64,000 nucleotides of DNA, taken from positions 248,001-312,000 of the forward strand of contig NZ_MINN01000128.1 in assembly GCF_001877785.1 (NCBI RefSeq), written 5' to 3'. Positions 54,171 to 63,394 of this stretch are shown piece by piece (the first letter of the stretch is position 1; each line of letters starts with the position of its first letter). Below the pieces are notes generated by a model. The model did not search any database and was not told the origin of the DNA. It was given only the letters and a program-made list of their open reading frames with translations. Source of the stretch: Rossellomorea aquimaris. GTDB taxonomy: Bacteria > Bacillota > Bacilli > Bacillales > Bacillaceae_B. Made by a program: the position numbers and the translations under genes.

Positions 54171-54454
54171 GCTTAACTTGATTTCAGAGTCAATTTTACT
54201 CTAGATGAAGGACTTTTCAAAAGGCATGATGTCCAAATTTGGAAAAGTCCCATCCCCTTTTAAGTGAGAATTTTGACAGCTTTTTGAACTGTGCCAATGT
54301 CTATTGCATACAGGATGTGGAAGGAGTATATTATAAGTGTAAAGTAAATGTGAAACATTTCACAAATAAATCGCAAGATCAGCTGATTAAATGAATTCTT
54401 TTTTACTTGTAATTGTGAAACATTTCACAATAAACCACAAGGAGATGAACCATC
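54171..54454 (+). promoter_or_regulatory. Promoter region of the DoxX gene with two Rex-type operators
   Basis: TTGCAT (54304-54309) and TATATT (54327-54332), 17 apart, form a plausible sigma-A promoter. Operators: ATGTGAAACATTTCACAA at 54348-54365 and TTGTGAAACATTTCACAA at 54413-54430. The second fits the Rex consensus TTGTGAA-N4-TTCACAA exactly and the first except for one edge base. The same cores also fit the FNR consensus TGTGA-N6-TCACA. Confidence 0.8.
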
Positions 54455-54958
54455 ATGAAATGGTGGCATAATGAAAAAGTTAGTGTTGTATGGACAGTGT
54501 TCAGGATTTGGCTTGGTATCAAATGGCTTGAAGCAGGCTGGCATAAGATACAGGATGGATTTGACGCAAGCGGCTTCCTGCAGGGGGCGATTGCCAAGGC
54601 CGCAGGAGAAAATCCGGCGGTGCAGGGCTGGTATGCAGAGTTTCTCAAAGAATTTGCTGTACCGAACGTTGAGTTGTTCAACATCCTTATTCCGTGGGGA
54701 GAGGTTCTTGCAGGTTTAGGGTTGATTACCGGGCTGATGACAATTCCGGCATTGGTCGCGGCTGCATTCATGAATCTGAACTTCCTCATGGCAGGTACAG
54801 TGAGCACGAATCCGATTCTTCTGACTGTCGCAGTTATCCTGCTCTTTACAGGAAAAGGAGCATACTACTGGGGCGCAGATCATTGGGTGATTCCTTATTT
54901 GAAACAGAACTTCTTCCATAAAAAAGGAGGCCAGCCTAAGAAGGCGGTCGTCGTTTGA
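54455..54958 (+). CDS. DoxX family membrane protein
   Basis: 167 residues, four membrane helices. The first contains R-I-W-L-G-I-K-W-L-E-A-G-W-H-K, the DoxX signature, and the third P-W-G-E-V-L-A-G-L-G. DoxX proteins are small membrane partners in quinone-linked, thiosulfate or redox-stress reactions. CACAAGGAGATG precedes the ATG. Two Rex-type operators upstream indicate that expression follows the NADH/NAD+ ratio, suggesting a role under oxygen limitation or over-reduction. Monocistronic, closed by a strong terminator. Confidence 0.88.
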   Translation: MKWWHNEKVSVVWTVFRIWLGIKWLEAGWHKIQDGFDASGFLQGAIAKAAGENPAVQGWYAEFLKEFAVPNVELFNILIPWGEVLAGLGLITGLMTIPALVAAAFMNLNFLMAGTVSTNPILLTVAVILLFTGKGAYYWGADHWVIPYLKQNFFHKKGGQPKKAVVV

Positions 54959-54969
54959 ATAGAAAGGAT

Positions 54970-55005
54970 GAAGCCGCCCGGAATTAATCCCGGGCGGCTT
55001 CTTTT
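54970..55005. terminator. Intrinsic terminator after DoxX gene
   Basis: AAGCCGCCCGG pairs with CCGGGCGGCTT and is followed by CTTTT. Confidence 0.87.
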
Positions 55006-55043
55006 GAAATCCTCACGCCACTGATTTTAACCGTGAGGGGCTG

Positions 55044-55232
55044 CTATTGGTTTTTCTTTACACGTGCACGCTGGTTTGCTGCATTAGCGCGGGCTTGTGC
55101 TTCCATATCAGCCTGATCGGCAAGTTCTCTTGAGAACTCTTCGTCCACACCGTCTGATTTTAACGCAGCCGGCGTCTGTGGAAGGCTGTTTTGGTTTTTA
55201 TCGTGTTTTTTATGTCCTCGAGATCTGCCCAA
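55044..55232 (-). CDS. yfhD: YfhD family small protein
   Basis: 62 residues if translated from TTG 55232, which has AAAAGGGG nine bases upstream; the in-frame ATG at 55241 touches that site. The stretch G-R-S-R-G-H-K-K-H-D-K-N-Q-N-S-L-P-Q-T-P is the YfhD hallmark, followed by an acidic and Ala-rich helix. Small hydrophilic protein of unknown function conserved in Bacillus, first of the yfh block. Its neighbour yfhE lies upstream in the same direction with a terminator between. Confidence 0.85.
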   Translation of the reverse strand: MGRSRGHKKHDKNQNSLPQTPAALKSDGVDEEFSRELADQADMEAQARANAANQRARVKKNQ

Positions 55233-55266
55233 TACAAACATCCCCTTTTTGTCAGGTTAAAAAACA

Positions 55267-55303
55267 AAAGTACAAGCATCACGTTGAAGTGAACTTGTAC
55301 CTT
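55267..55303. terminator. Intrinsic terminator between yfhE and yfhD
   Basis: GTACAAGCATCAC pairs with GTGAACTTGTAC (one bulge or mismatch), with A/T-rich flanks in both directions. Confidence 0.7.
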
Positions 55304-55346
55304 TATTTTTTATCAAAAGGGGAACTTTTAGTTAGGTAATATTTGC

Positions 55347-55472
55347 TTACGTATGACGTTTGGGGCTGAATCCCGCTGCACGGTCAGCTCTTTTGAATTC
55401 CTTTGAATAATTGACTTCTTGCATACTTGACAGTTTCGACCTGTTTTTGTCTTTCTTCTGTTTATTATCCAT
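55347..55472 (-). CDS. yfhE: YfhE family small protein
   Basis: 41 residues. M-D-N-K-Q-K-K-D-K-N is followed by L-S-S-M-Q-E-V-N-Y-S-K-E-F-K-R-A-D-R-A, the conserved core of YfhE. The peptide is strongly basic and hydrophilic, of unknown function, possibly spore- or stress-related. AAGGGAAG lies upstream. Its place between yfhD and yfhF supports the identification. Confidence 0.85.
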   Translation of the reverse strand: MDNKQKKDKNRSKLSSMQEVNYSKEFKRADRAAGFSPKRHT

Positions 55473-55535
55473 TCTATGTACTTCCCTTCTTTCAAGATTT
55501 AGTATCATTTTTACCTTGAAGAGAAGGGGGCATAC

Positions 55536-56447
55536 CTATTTCGAATGATAAATATTCACAAGTGCGCTTTCAAGTTCGGGATATTCGAATTGAAAGCCGT
55601 TCTCTGAAAGGACGCCCGGCAGCACTTTCTGACCTTCCAATACAAGCTGGCTCATTTCACCCATTGCAATTTTCAGGGCAAATGGAGGGACCGGTATCCA
55701 GTGGGGTCTGCCTAATACACTTCCAAGAGTGATCCCGAATTCTTTCATTCTATGCGGCGTGGGGGCCGTAACATTTACCGGGCCTGATACCTCGCCGTGT
55801 TCTGCTGAAAAGCGTATGGCCCTCGCAACATCGTCAATATGAACCCAGGACATCCACTGGTCGCCGGGTAAAACCGTGCCCCCTGCAAATAATTTATAAG
55901 GAAGGGCCATCCGGGGAAGGGCGCCATCTTCTTCGCCGAGAATGATGCCAAATCGGGTATAGACGACCCTGAAACCTGCTTTTTCAGCTTTCGCAGCTTC
56001 GTTTTCCCATATTTGAACCGTTTCTCCTAGGAAATCATCTGCTTTCTCAGTAGACGCTTCCGTATATGTGTTTTCTTTAGACGAAGGATAGAATCCGATT
56101 GCGCTTGCGTTGATGAGACATGCCGGCGGATGAGACAGATTCTTCATGATATTGATGACTTCCTGCGTCGATGTAATACGGCTGTTTATGATCCGCTTCT
56201 TCCGTTCATCAGTCCATCTGCCGCTGTTGATCGATTCACCCGCAAGATTAATGAAAACTTCCGTGCCTTCAAGTTCATCCTGTGGATGAGAGTCGTCTGT
56301 CAGCCATTTCACATAGGTGACTCCCCGTCGTTTTTTATATTTTTCAGGGCTCCTTGTCAATATGACAACTTCATGATCGTGGTCCAGCAGCTCCCGGGTC
56401 ACTGCCTGCCCGACAAACCCCGTTCCTCCGGTAATGGCAATTTTCAT
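55536..56447 (-). CDS. yfhF: TIGR01777-type NAD-dependent epimerase (YfhF)
   Basis: 303 residues from ATG 56447 (CTGGAGGGATAATC before it). The Rossmann motif I-T-G-G-T-G-F-V-G starts at residue 5. N-L-A-G-E-S-I and S-A-I-G-F-Y-P identify the SDR39U1/TIGR01777 group, and a C-terminal DUF1731 region ends in L-P-G-V-L-S-E-N-G-F. The physiological substrate is unknown. Divergent from recX. Confidence 0.92.
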   Translation of the reverse strand: MKIAITGGTGFVGQAVTRELLDHDHEVVILTRSPEKYKKRRGVTYVKWLTDDSHPQDELEGTEVFINLAGESINSGRWTDERKKRIINSRITSTQEVINIMKNLSHPPACLINASAIGFYPSSKENTYTEASTEKADDFLGETVQIWENEAAKAEKAGFRVVYTRFGIILGEEDGALPRMALPYKLFAGGTVLPGDQWMSWVHIDDVARAIRFSAEHGEVSGPVNVTAPTPHRMKEFGITLGSVLGRPHWIPVPPFALKIAMGEMSQLVLEGQKVLPGVLSENGFQFEYPELESALVNIYHSK

Positions 56448-56537
56448 GATTATCCCTCCAGTTATAGTTATTATTTTACCTATTTGCAGAATTAAAAACA
56501 TATTCGGATGTGTTACATTAAGAAGGAGGTGGAAAAT

Positions 56538-57341
56538 ATGGGTGTCATTACGAAAATCACGAAGCAAGTGAAGAATGATGAAAGATATAACTTATTTATA
56601 GACGGCAAGTATGCGTTCAGCGTTGATGAAGTGGTGCTAGCCAAATTCGGCCTGAGAAAAGGGCTGGAAGTTGATGAGCTTGAAATTTCTGAAGTACAGT
56701 ATGAAGATGATGTGAAAAAAGCAATGAACAAGGCGATTCACTTTTTGTCCTACAGAATGAGGACAGAAAAAGAAATCCGCGATCATTTGAAGGACAGTGA
56801 GTTAGATGGAGCCATTATCGGGGAAGTCATCCATAAACTAGAGGATATGAAGTATATTGATGATTTAGAATTCGCGAAGGCTTTCACAGGGACCCAGATC
56901 AATACTTCTGACAAAGGCCCGGGCTGGATAAGAGGGGAATTATACCGGAAAGGTGTCGATGATCCATATATTGAAGAGGCACTCGATGCTTTTACGTTTG
57001 AAATGCAGGTGGACAAAGCAGCAGCCATTTCAGAGAAACTCATGAAGAAGTACAGGAAAGATTCGTTTATGATCGCCAAACAGAAAATCGAACAGAACCT
57101 GCAGCGCAAAGGCTATCCCGGCGCAGTGATGAAAATCGTTTGGGAGACAATCGATACAGATCGCGATACGGACGAACAGTGGGATGCCCTTTATCACCAG
57201 GGACAGAAAGCTCACAGAAGGCTGTCATCCAAATATGAGGGCTATGAGTATGAACATAGAATGAAACAGACCTTGTACCGGAAAGGATTCGCGATTGAAA
57301 AGATAGAACGCCTTCTGGAAGTGTTAAAAGAAGAGGAATAG
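56538..57341 (+). CDS. recX: Regulatory protein RecX
   Basis: 267 residues from ATG 56538, which follows AAGAAGGAGGTGG. Bacillus RecX proteins of this length are made of helical three-helix repeats with motifs such as L-x-x-R-x-R-T-E-K-E-I and Y-R-K-G. RecX binds RecA filaments and modulates strand exchange and recombinational repair. Its position next to yfhF and yfhH matches B. subtilis yfhG. Confidence 0.95.
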   Translation: MGVITKITKQVKNDERYNLFIDGKYAFSVDEVVLAKFGLRKGLEVDELEISEVQYEDDVKKAMNKAIHFLSYRMRTEKEIRDHLKDSELDGAIIGEVIHKLEDMKYIDDLEFAKAFTGTQINTSDKGPGWIRGELYRKGVDDPYIEEALDAFTFEMQVDKAAAISEKLMKKYRKDSFMIAKQKIEQNLQRKGYPGAVMKIVWETIDTDRDTDEQWDALYHQGQKAHRRLSSKYEGYEYEHRMKQTLYRKGFAIEKIERLLEVLKEEE

Positions 57342-57361
57342 AGGCATCGGAAAAACGGAAG

Positions 57362-57389
57362 AAAAGTCGAGGGGGCCCTCGACTTTTTT
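57362..57389. terminator. Bidirectional intrinsic terminator after recX
   Basis: AGTCGAGGG pairs with CCCTCGACT around two bases, flanked by A and T runs. Confidence 0.87.
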
Positions 57390-57393
57390 ACGT

Positions 57394-58065
57394 TCACTTT
57401 TTTGACTCGATGATGATTTCATCATTCAATTTGTATTTTTCTACGATGATTTCCGCAATTTCAACCGGAGAGCGCAATCGGGAGCGGTCGCTGATATGGT
57501 CGCTTTCATCCCAGAAAGGGGTATTCATCCCGCCCATATAGGCATTGACGACCCTCAGCCTCGAATCTTCATATTCCTTTTGAAGGCTCTCCCCAAATCC
57601 TCTTAGTGCGAACTTGCTTGCCACATAAAGCGATTCATTCTTTTTTCCTCTCAGCCCGGCAGTGGAGATGACATTGATAACAGTCGTTCCCCCCTCCACC
57701 AATTGTGACAGAAGTGCTTTAGTTATACGGATAGGGCCAAGGACATTGGTTTCAAACATGGCCTCCAGTTCATCATCACCGGTGTTTGCAAATGGGCCAA
57801 AGTAGCCGACTCCTGCATTATGTATCAACAGTCCAAGGTCGTCTTGAAGAAGTTCTGTGGAGCAAACCTGTTCAATTTCACGTGGTGAACGTACATCAAG
57901 AACCGCATAGGAGACTTCGCCGCCAGCCCTTCTTATTTCTCCGGCAGCTTCTTCAAGATTTTCTTTCGTACGCCCGAGCAGAACGATATGATAGTCCTTT
58001 GACAGCAGCTTTCCCAGTTCTTTCCCAAGACCGGTGCCGCCCCCTGTAATGATCGCTTTTTTCAT
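57394..58065 (-). CDS. Short-chain dehydrogenase/reductase (classical SDR)
   Basis: 223 residues from ATG 58065, with AAAGGACGATC before it. The cofactor motif is T-G-G-G-T-G-L-G-K, N-A-G-V is present, and the catalytic Ser and Y-V-A-S-K place it among classical SDR enzymes. Substrate unknown. B. subtilis has no SDR at this point of the yfh block as I recall it, so this is a local insertion or replacement. Confidence 0.87.
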   Translation of the reverse strand: MKKAIITGGGTGLGKELGKLLSKDYHIVLLGRTKENLEEAAGEIRRAGGEVSYAVLDVRSPREIEQVCSTELLQDDLGLLIHNAGVGYFGPFANTGDDELEAMFETNVLGPIRITKALLSQLVEGGTTVINVISTAGLRGKKNESLYVASKFALRGFGESLQKEYEDSRLRVVNAYMGGMNTPFWDESDHISDRSRLRSPVEIAEIIVEKYKLNDEIIIESKK

Positions 58066-58206
58066 GATGGATCGTCCTTTCTGATTCTGATTTATTGATG
58101 AAATCTTATGATGGCTATTTACCTGCGTGATTAAACAACTCAGCCTATCCACTTTCCTTATTGTATCATTTTATCTATACTAATCAGTAGTAGAGGTGAT
58201 GAGAAC

Positions 58207-58536
58207 ATGGAACAGCAAGAAAGAAGATACAGCGAAATGTCGCAGCATGAACTGCAGCAGGAAATCGCAAACCTGAAAGAAAAAGCAAGAAAAGCAGAGC
58301 AGCTGGGAATCGTCAATGAATTCGCAGTACTTGAACGCAAAGCGCTCATGGCGCAAGCATATCTGAAGAATCCTGAAGACTATGAACCCGGCGGCATTTA
58401 TCCAATTGAAGGGGATCCCGGTGTATTCTTTAAGATAGACTATCTGAACGGAGTATTTGCATGGGGGTACCGTTTGGGCGGAGATGGAAAGGAAGAGGCA
58501 CTGCCGATTTCCCTGCTGAAATCTGACAAAAAATAA
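58207..58536 (+). CDS. yfhH: YfhH family protein (DUF1811)
   Basis: 109 residues. An N-terminal coiled helix starting R-R-Y-S-E-M-S is followed by a beta-rich SH3-like half (E-P-G-G-I-Y-P-I-E-G-D-P-G-V-F-F-K-I-D-Y-L-N-G-V-F-A-W-G-Y-R by segments). This is the DUF1811/YfhH protein, of unknown function. GTAGAGGTGATG precedes the ATG. Confidence 0.92.
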   Translation: MEQQERRYSEMSQHELQQEIANLKEKARKAEQLGIVNEFAVLERKALMAQAYLKNPEDYEPGGIYPIEGDPGVFFKIDYLNGVFAWGYRLGGDGKEEALPISLLKSDKK

Positions 58537-58542
58537 AAAAAT

Positions 58543-58587
58543 CAAGACCCGTTCCCCGCCGCTTGAAGCGATGAGTGACGGGTCTTG
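58543..58587 (-). terminator. Intrinsic terminator of the sspK/ypzG-like genes
   Basis: CAAGACCCGT pairs with ACGGGTCTTG; on the minus strand a long T run follows. Confidence 0.8.
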
Positions 58588-58592
58588 ACAGG

Positions 58593-58751
58593 TTATGAAC
58601 GCTTACGTGTTTCAGCTTCCAGAATAATCATGTTCTGGGTTTGTGTGGTTTGTCCATTTGCCTGCGAGTGGGCATGCTTCGGATTATAGAATGCCTTGTT
58701 AAACGGACTGCTGTACTTATTTCGGTTGAAATTATTTTTCATGTTTCCCAT
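58593..58751 (-). CDS. YpzG-like small protein
   Basis: 52 residues, preceded by AGGGGGT on the minus strand. The Y-S-S-P-F-N-K-A, P-K-H-A-H-S-Q-A-N-G-Q-T and I-I-L-E-A-E-T-R-K-R-S segments match the YpzG family of small Bacillus proteins as I remember it. Function unknown, possibly spore-associated. It lies 30 bases downstream of sspK and shares its terminator. Confidence 0.75.
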   Translation of the reverse strand: MGNMKNNFNRNKYSSPFNKAFYNPKHAHSQANGQTTQTQNMIILEAETRKRS

Positions 58752-58781
58752 CGTAACTACCCCCTAAAAAAGTGAACTTCG

Positions 58782-58946
58782 TTAGATTGAGTCTTGCTTT
58801 CTTTTTCCTGAAGACGCCATGCGTTCTTGAGGATGGGTATTGATGGTGCCATTGGCCCTTTTGGATGCATACTCAGCTTTCGCTCTCGGCTCCCCTTCGA
58901 ACTTATTATTGTTCATGTTCGGGAACCCTGTTGTTTTATTACGCAT
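58782..58946 (-). CDS. sspK: Small acid-soluble spore protein K
   Basis: 54 residues. The core G-F-P-N[13 protein letters not shown] and the segment I-N-T-H-P-Q-E-R-M are nearly identical to B. subtilis SspK, a minor SASP made in the forespore. AGGAGGC precedes the ATG at 58946; the longer frame to 59099 is not needed. It lies next to yfhJ, divergent, as in B. subtilis. Confidence 0.93.
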   Translation of the reverse strand: MRNKTTGFPNMNNNKFEGEPRAKAEYASKRANGTINTHPQERMASSGKRKQDSI

Positions 58947-59023
58947 AATCTGCCTCCTAAAAGGTTTTATACTTTCACACCGTGAAAAAGCAAAGGCTTC
59001 CACTAAGCTTGGCCACGTACTAA

Positions 59024-59030
59024 TAGTATG
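59024..59030 (-). promoter_or_regulatory. Candidate sigma-G/sigma-F -10 element for sspK
   Basis: CATACTA on the minus strand fits the forespore -10 pattern CATNHTA, 77 bases before the sspK start. No exact -35 is seen at the expected distance. Confidence 0.35.
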
Positions 59031-59081
59031 GTTTGAACGCTGTACATTATCATAAAAACTAATGGAAAAGGAGGAGATGAA

Positions 59082-59360
59082 ATGGAGTCTACATTCCACG
59101 AACTCACTGAATTGTTACTTGAAAAAAATAAGGAGCTTTCATATGAGAAGGCAAGAACCTGGGTTGAACTTGTATGGGAGGATTTTGAAACGACTTATGC
59201 CAAAGCAGGCTATGAATATCAAGGAAAAGAAATGACGGAAAAGGTGGTACGCCAATGGATTACGAACTACGGTGCCCGTATTCATGAATTCGCTGCCAGG
59301 AACCCGAAATATAAACACTTGCTTGATGATTCCGGCAAAGACGGCGATATGATCCATTAG
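59082..59360 (+). CDS. yfhJ: YfhJ family protein (WVELL motif)
   Basis: 92 residues, with AAGGAGGAGATG before the ATG. The [20 protein letters not shown] core and A-R-N-P-K-Y tail define YfhJ/WVELL proteins, short helical proteins of unknown function. Synteny with sspK supports the name. Confidence 0.9.
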   Translation: MESTFHELTELLLEKNKELSYEKARTWVELVWEDFETTYAKAGYEYQGKEMTEKVVRQWITNYGARIHEFAARNPKYKHLLDDSGKDGDMIH

Positions 59361-59365
59361 AGATT

Positions 59366-59400
59366 TAGGGGCGTACCTTTTTGTATAAGGCACGTCCCTT
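59366..59400. terminator. Intrinsic terminator after yfhJ
   Basis: AGGGGCGT-A-CCTT pairs with AAGG-C-ACGTCCCT around a T-rich loop, between convergent genes. Confidence 0.65.
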
Positions 59401-59406
59401 GGTGTG

Positions 59407-60393
59407 TTAATCAATCAATATGTCGATGTCGACTTTCTTACGGAGTTTTTCCTCGCTGAAGACCCAGCCGGTATAAGAGCTGACGACATTCATGTCTTTG
59501 TCGAGCTGTACAAGTGCTACGAACGGATAATGCCCGTTATTGCGATAACGGAGATCGATGAAGCGCACTTCATAATGATCGTCGTATTCATCCACTTCCC
59601 ACCGGTAAACAGGGGAGAAGGACAAGAATGCTGCCAGGTTTTTATCCTTTTTTGCAGCCGTGATGACCGGCAGATCCGGAACAGGGATCCGCTTAAATTC
59701 GTCAAAAATCGTAATCGATCGCCTGAAGGCCCTCGCCACATAATATTTTTCCTTCGTCACAACCGCAAGCCTCCATTGGAAGAAGCGGATGGTAGGGGAG
59801 ACGATGATCTTTTCGGCTTCGGGTATTCTTCTTTTCACAGCATTTTTAACGGCTTTTTGAACCTGGAACCTGAGGACATAATAGGCGAAAATGACAATAT
59901 ACATCACAAGGAATGTCCTTCCAGGCGGAAAACCAAGCCCCCAAAGGCCAAGTCCGAAGACATGGATGATGAAAATTGGAAGGTCAAAAGTGTTGATCAC
60001 ACCTAAAGCGACCCATTTCGAGGAAATCGGCCTCAGGGCCTGTGTGCCGTATGCGTTGAATATGTCGACAAATACATGCAGGAAAACGGCAATAAACGTC
60101 CAAATCCATAAATGAAGCAGATTTGCTTCAGGAAAAAAAGGGTAGATGCATCCGACGATAAGGAGGGGCCACAATAATACAGCCGGGATACTATGTGTGA
60201 TTCCTCGGTGATGCCGGATATAGACGGCATTGTTCCGCAGTTTCAACACAGTATCGATGTCAGGGATCTGAGAACCAACGACCGCAGCTATAAGGACGCT
60301 CGCAGAAGTGGCACTGCTTTCGGCAACTGCCGGGTCAAGCGTGGCCAACCCTCCAAGGGCAAACCCCATAACGATATGAGTACCTGTATCCAA
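59407..60393 (-). CDS. yfhP: Membrane-bound metal-dependent hydrolase (YfhP/YdjM family)
   Basis: 328 residues, TTG start eight bases after AGGGAGGA. The N-terminal half has four to five membrane segments with the metal-binding histidines and acids of the DUF457/YdjM family: T-H-I-V-M-G, Q-I-P-D-I-D, H-R-G-I-T-H-S and H-V-F-V-D. The C-terminal 130 residues are soluble. It is likely a lipid or membrane phosphohydrolase. In B. subtilis YfhP also acts as a regulator of its neighbourhood. The csbB and yfhO genes found nearby there are absent here. Confidence 0.9.
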   Translation of the reverse strand: MDTGTHIVMGFALGGLATLDPAVAESSATSASVLIAAVVGSQIPDIDTVLKLRNNAVYIRHHRGITHSIPAVLLWPLLIVGCIYPFFPEANLLHLWIWTFIAVFLHVFVDIFNAYGTQALRPISSKWVALGVINTFDLPIFIIHVFGLGLWGLGFPPGRTFLVMYIVIFAYYVLRFQVQKAVKNAVKRRIPEAEKIIVSPTIRFFQWRLAVVTKEKYYVARAFRRSITIFDEFKRIPVPDLPVITAAKKDKNLAAFLSFSPVYRWEVDEYDDHYEVRFIDLRYRNNGHYPFVALVQLDKDMNVVSSYTGWVFSEEKLRKKVDIDILID

Positions 60394-60467
60394 AAAAAGT
60401 CCTCCCTTGACTGAATTCGTTTGTTTTCGCTGCCCTTCATGATATGGTTAAAAGGAGTTTATTTCAA

Positions 60468-60776
60468 ATGAAAAAATCATTACAAATTTATCTTGAATAT
60501 GAAATCAAGCAAAATCTCCATCAACAATACCTGCAGATCATGAGAAAGATCCTGAAGTCCCTGCCGCAGTATGATGCAATGGATATCCGCTGGGAAAAAT
60601 CAGATGCGGACGCTTATCGATACATTGAGACTTTCACTGTACCGACAGAGGCACACTTTCATGCGCTCAGACGTTTGCGCACGTCCAGGGGTCATTTATT
60701 ATTTGGGTTACTGGATGACTGCATCAGCGGCGGGTTGAAAGAAATGAAATGCATCGGGCTGAAAAAAAGTTCATAA
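60468..60776 (+). CDS. Hypothetical protein, possible dimeric alpha/beta barrel
   Basis: 102 residues from ATG 60468, which follows AAAAGGAG. The pattern (L-Q-I-Y-L-E-Y strand, long amphipathic helix, M-D-I-R-W-E-K strand, Y-R-Y-I-E-T-F strand, second helix) suggests a ferredoxin-like dimeric barrel such as the ABM/NIPSNAP fold. No firm family. It sits between yfhP and mutY. Confidence 0.7.
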   Translation: MKKSLQIYLEYEIKQNLHQQYLQIMRKILKSLPQYDAMDIRWEKSDADAYRYIETFTVPTEAHFHALRRLRTSRGHLLFGLLDDCISGGLKEMKCIGLKKSS

Positions 60777-60830
60777 TACATTTATTTATTCCCTATTCAC
60801 CGTAACATCTAACATCTTTGGAGGTACAAA

Positions 60831-61931
60831 TTGAAAGAACAACCGTTAACATACTTAGAGACCATTAAACGTGAGGATTTTCAAAAAGATTTAATCTCCT
60901 GGTTTTCAAGAGAACAGCGCGATCTGCCGTGGAGAAAGGATCGTGATCCATATAAAGTGTGGGTGTCGGAAATCATGCTTCAGCAGACCAGAGTGGATAC
61001 TGTCATTCCCTACTTTAACCGATTTCTTGAAAAATTTCCTACATTGGATGCGCTTGCCCTTGCAGAAGAAGATGAGGTACTGAAGGCGTGGGAAGGACTC
61101 GGGTATTATTCACGGGTCAGGAATTTGCAAACAGCTGTGAAGGAAGTGCATGAACAATATGGAGGGATCGTTCCGGATACACCTAAAGAGATCTCTTCAT
61201 TGAAAGGAGTCGGTCCTTATACGGCAGGAGCCATCCTCAGCATAGCATATGGCAAGCCGGAGCCTGCAGTGGACGGGAACGTCATGCGGGTGTTTTCAAG
61301 AATCCTTTCAATCTGGCTTGATATCGCAAAACCATCATCAAGAAAAGTCTTCGAAGAAGCCGTAAGAGCCCTTATTTCAAAAGAAAATCCCTCTTATTTC
61401 AACCAGGCTTTGATGGAACTGGGAGCATTGATATGTACACCGACATCACCTTCTTGCCTGCTGTGTCCGGTACGTGAACATTGCCGTGCGTTCGATGAGG
61501 GTGTGCAGGAAGAACTTCCGGTCAAATCAAAAAAGAAAGCCGCACGCAAACTTAATATGGCCGCCGCAGTGATTTTCACTGAAGATGACCGGATTGTCAT
61601 CCATAAACGACCGGGAACAGGCCTGCTTGCAAACCTTTGGGAATTCCCGAATTTCGAGGTGAGCACTTCAAGGAGCGGCAGGAAACAGCTTGAAGAAAGG
61701 CTGGAAGCTGATTATAAAGTGGATGCTTCATTGAAAGCAGGCGTCACGACCAAGATACAGCATGTATTTTCACATATTATATGGGATATTGAAGTATATG
61801 CAGGCAGTGTGGAAAGCAGTGCACTAAATGGGACTGAGCTGATAGCCGTAACTGAACAGGAACTTGAAAAATACGCATTCCCGGTTTCTCATCAAAAAAT
61901 ATGGAAAGAAACGCAACTATTGAAAAATTAA
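60831..61931 (+). CDS. mutY: A/G-specific adenine glycosylase MutY
   Basis: 366 residues, TTG start after GGAGGT. Catalytic Glu47 (S-E-I-M-L-Q-Q-T), the helix-hairpin-helix G-V-G-P-Y-T-A-G, and Asp148 in V-D-G-N are present. Cys202, Cys209, Cys212 and Cys218 form the C-x6-C-x2-C-x5-C [4Fe-4S] site. The C-terminal NUDIX-like domain (about 245-360) recognises 8-oxoguanine. It removes adenine mispaired with 8-oxoG. Confidence 0.97.
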   Translation: MKEQPLTYLETIKREDFQKDLISWFSREQRDLPWRKDRDPYKVWVSEIMLQQTRVDTVIPYFNRFLEKFPTLDALALAEEDEVLKAWEGLGYYSRVRNLQTAVKEVHEQYGGIVPDTPKEISSLKGVGPYTAGAILSIAYGKPEPAVDGNVMRVFSRILSIWLDIAKPSSRKVFEEAVRALISKENPSYFNQALMELGALICTPTSPSCLLCPVREHCRAFDEGVQEELPVKSKKKAARKLNMAAAVIFTEDDRIVIHKRPGTGLLANLWEFPNFEVSTSRSGRKQLEERLEADYKVDASLKAGVTTKIQHVFSHIIWDIEVYAGSVESSALNGTELIAVTEQELEKYAFPVSHQKIWKETQLLKN

Positions 61932-61936
61932 ACCCA

Positions 61937-61980
61937 TGGCCCGTCCTGCATGCTAAGCGCATCGGGGGACGGGCCGTTTT
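61937..61980. terminator. Bidirectional intrinsic terminator
   Basis: ATGGCCCGTCC pairs with GGACGGGCCGT, between mutY and yfhS. Confidence 0.85.
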
Positions 61981-61985
61981 AATCT

Positions 61986-62210
61986 TCAGTCGTAAATCGT
62001 TTTCGTTCCATGCGTATAGTCTGCTTCGCCGCGGTTCAACCCACCCCTGTTTTCAATCTCTTCAACGATTTCCCGGTGAATGGATTGTCCTTCGGTGTTC
62101 AAATAGGGTACTATTTGTTGTAGTGAGTGATGGAAGTAGGCAAGTTCGCTTTTCTTCCATTCACTTTTAGGGAGCATGGACAGCTCCGTCATATCCCGTC
62201 CGACATACAT
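61986..62210 (-). CDS. yfhS: YfhS family protein
   Basis: 74 residues, the same length as B. subtilis YfhS. AAAGGGAGGTC precedes the ATG. It is mostly helical: Y-V-G-R-D-M-T-E-L-S at the N-terminus, W-K-K-S-E-L-A-Y-F-H-H-S-L in the middle and G-E-A-D-Y-T-H-G-T-K at the end. Function unknown. Position between mutY and fabL is conserved. Confidence 0.88.
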   Translation of the reverse strand: MYVGRDMTELSMLPKSEWKKSELAYFHHSLQQIVPYLNTEGQSIHREIVEEIENRGGLNRGEADYTHGTKTIYD

Positions 62211-62306
62211 ACGATCAGACCTCCCTTTCTTTTGTTAACCCTCTTAGTTTTCAATAAATGGAGGCTGATTATGCTTTAAAAAACATTTGCTTCATATGGA
62301 AAATGA

Positions 62307-63068
<762 letters not shown>

Positions 63069-63155
63069 AGGTCGGTCGATGGAATGTTTTTCCGCATATT
63101 TTTTGGATAGTCTCCCTCACGCCTGGTTATCTTAATTAGCGTGGAGGTGATTACA

Positions 63156-63347
63156 ATGGCAAAACAACCAAACAAAACTCAATCTGGTACTAGCGTTCAA
63201 CACGTGAAACAACAAAACGCTCAAGCTGGAGCTGCTCAGCAACAATACGGTACTGAGTTCGCTTCTGAAACAAACGCTCAAGAGGTGCGTCAACAAAACG
63301 CTCAATCTCAAGCTAAAAAAGGTCAAAACTCTGGTCAACAACGCTAA
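63156..63347 (+). CDS. sspE: Gamma-type small acid-soluble spore protein
   Basis: 63 residues from ATG 63156, which follows GTGGAGGTGATTAC. The composition is Gln, Asn, Ala and Ser-rich with two Q-Q-N-A-Q-containing repeats and an E-F-A-S-E protease recognition-like site, the hallmarks of gamma-type SASP (SspE). It is an amino-acid store of the spore core, cleaved by Gpr at germination. Only about two repeats, as in other Bacillaceae. A strong terminator follows. Confidence 0.92.
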   Translation: MAKQPNKTQSGTSVQHVKQQNAQAGAAQQQYGTEFASETNAQEVRQQNAQSQAKKGQNSGQQR

Positions 63348-63363
63348 TCGGCTTTGATCAGAC

Positions 63364-63394
63364 TGCACCCGCTGTCCCAGCGGGTGCTTTTTTG
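63364..63394 (+). terminator. Intrinsic terminator after sspE
   Basis: GCACCCGCT pairs with AGCGGGTGC, followed by six or more T. Confidence 0.9.

Noticed and set aside
59404-60006. 200-residue plus-strand frame opposite yfhP
   Set aside because: Shadow of yfhP, which has clear metal-binding motifs and synteny.
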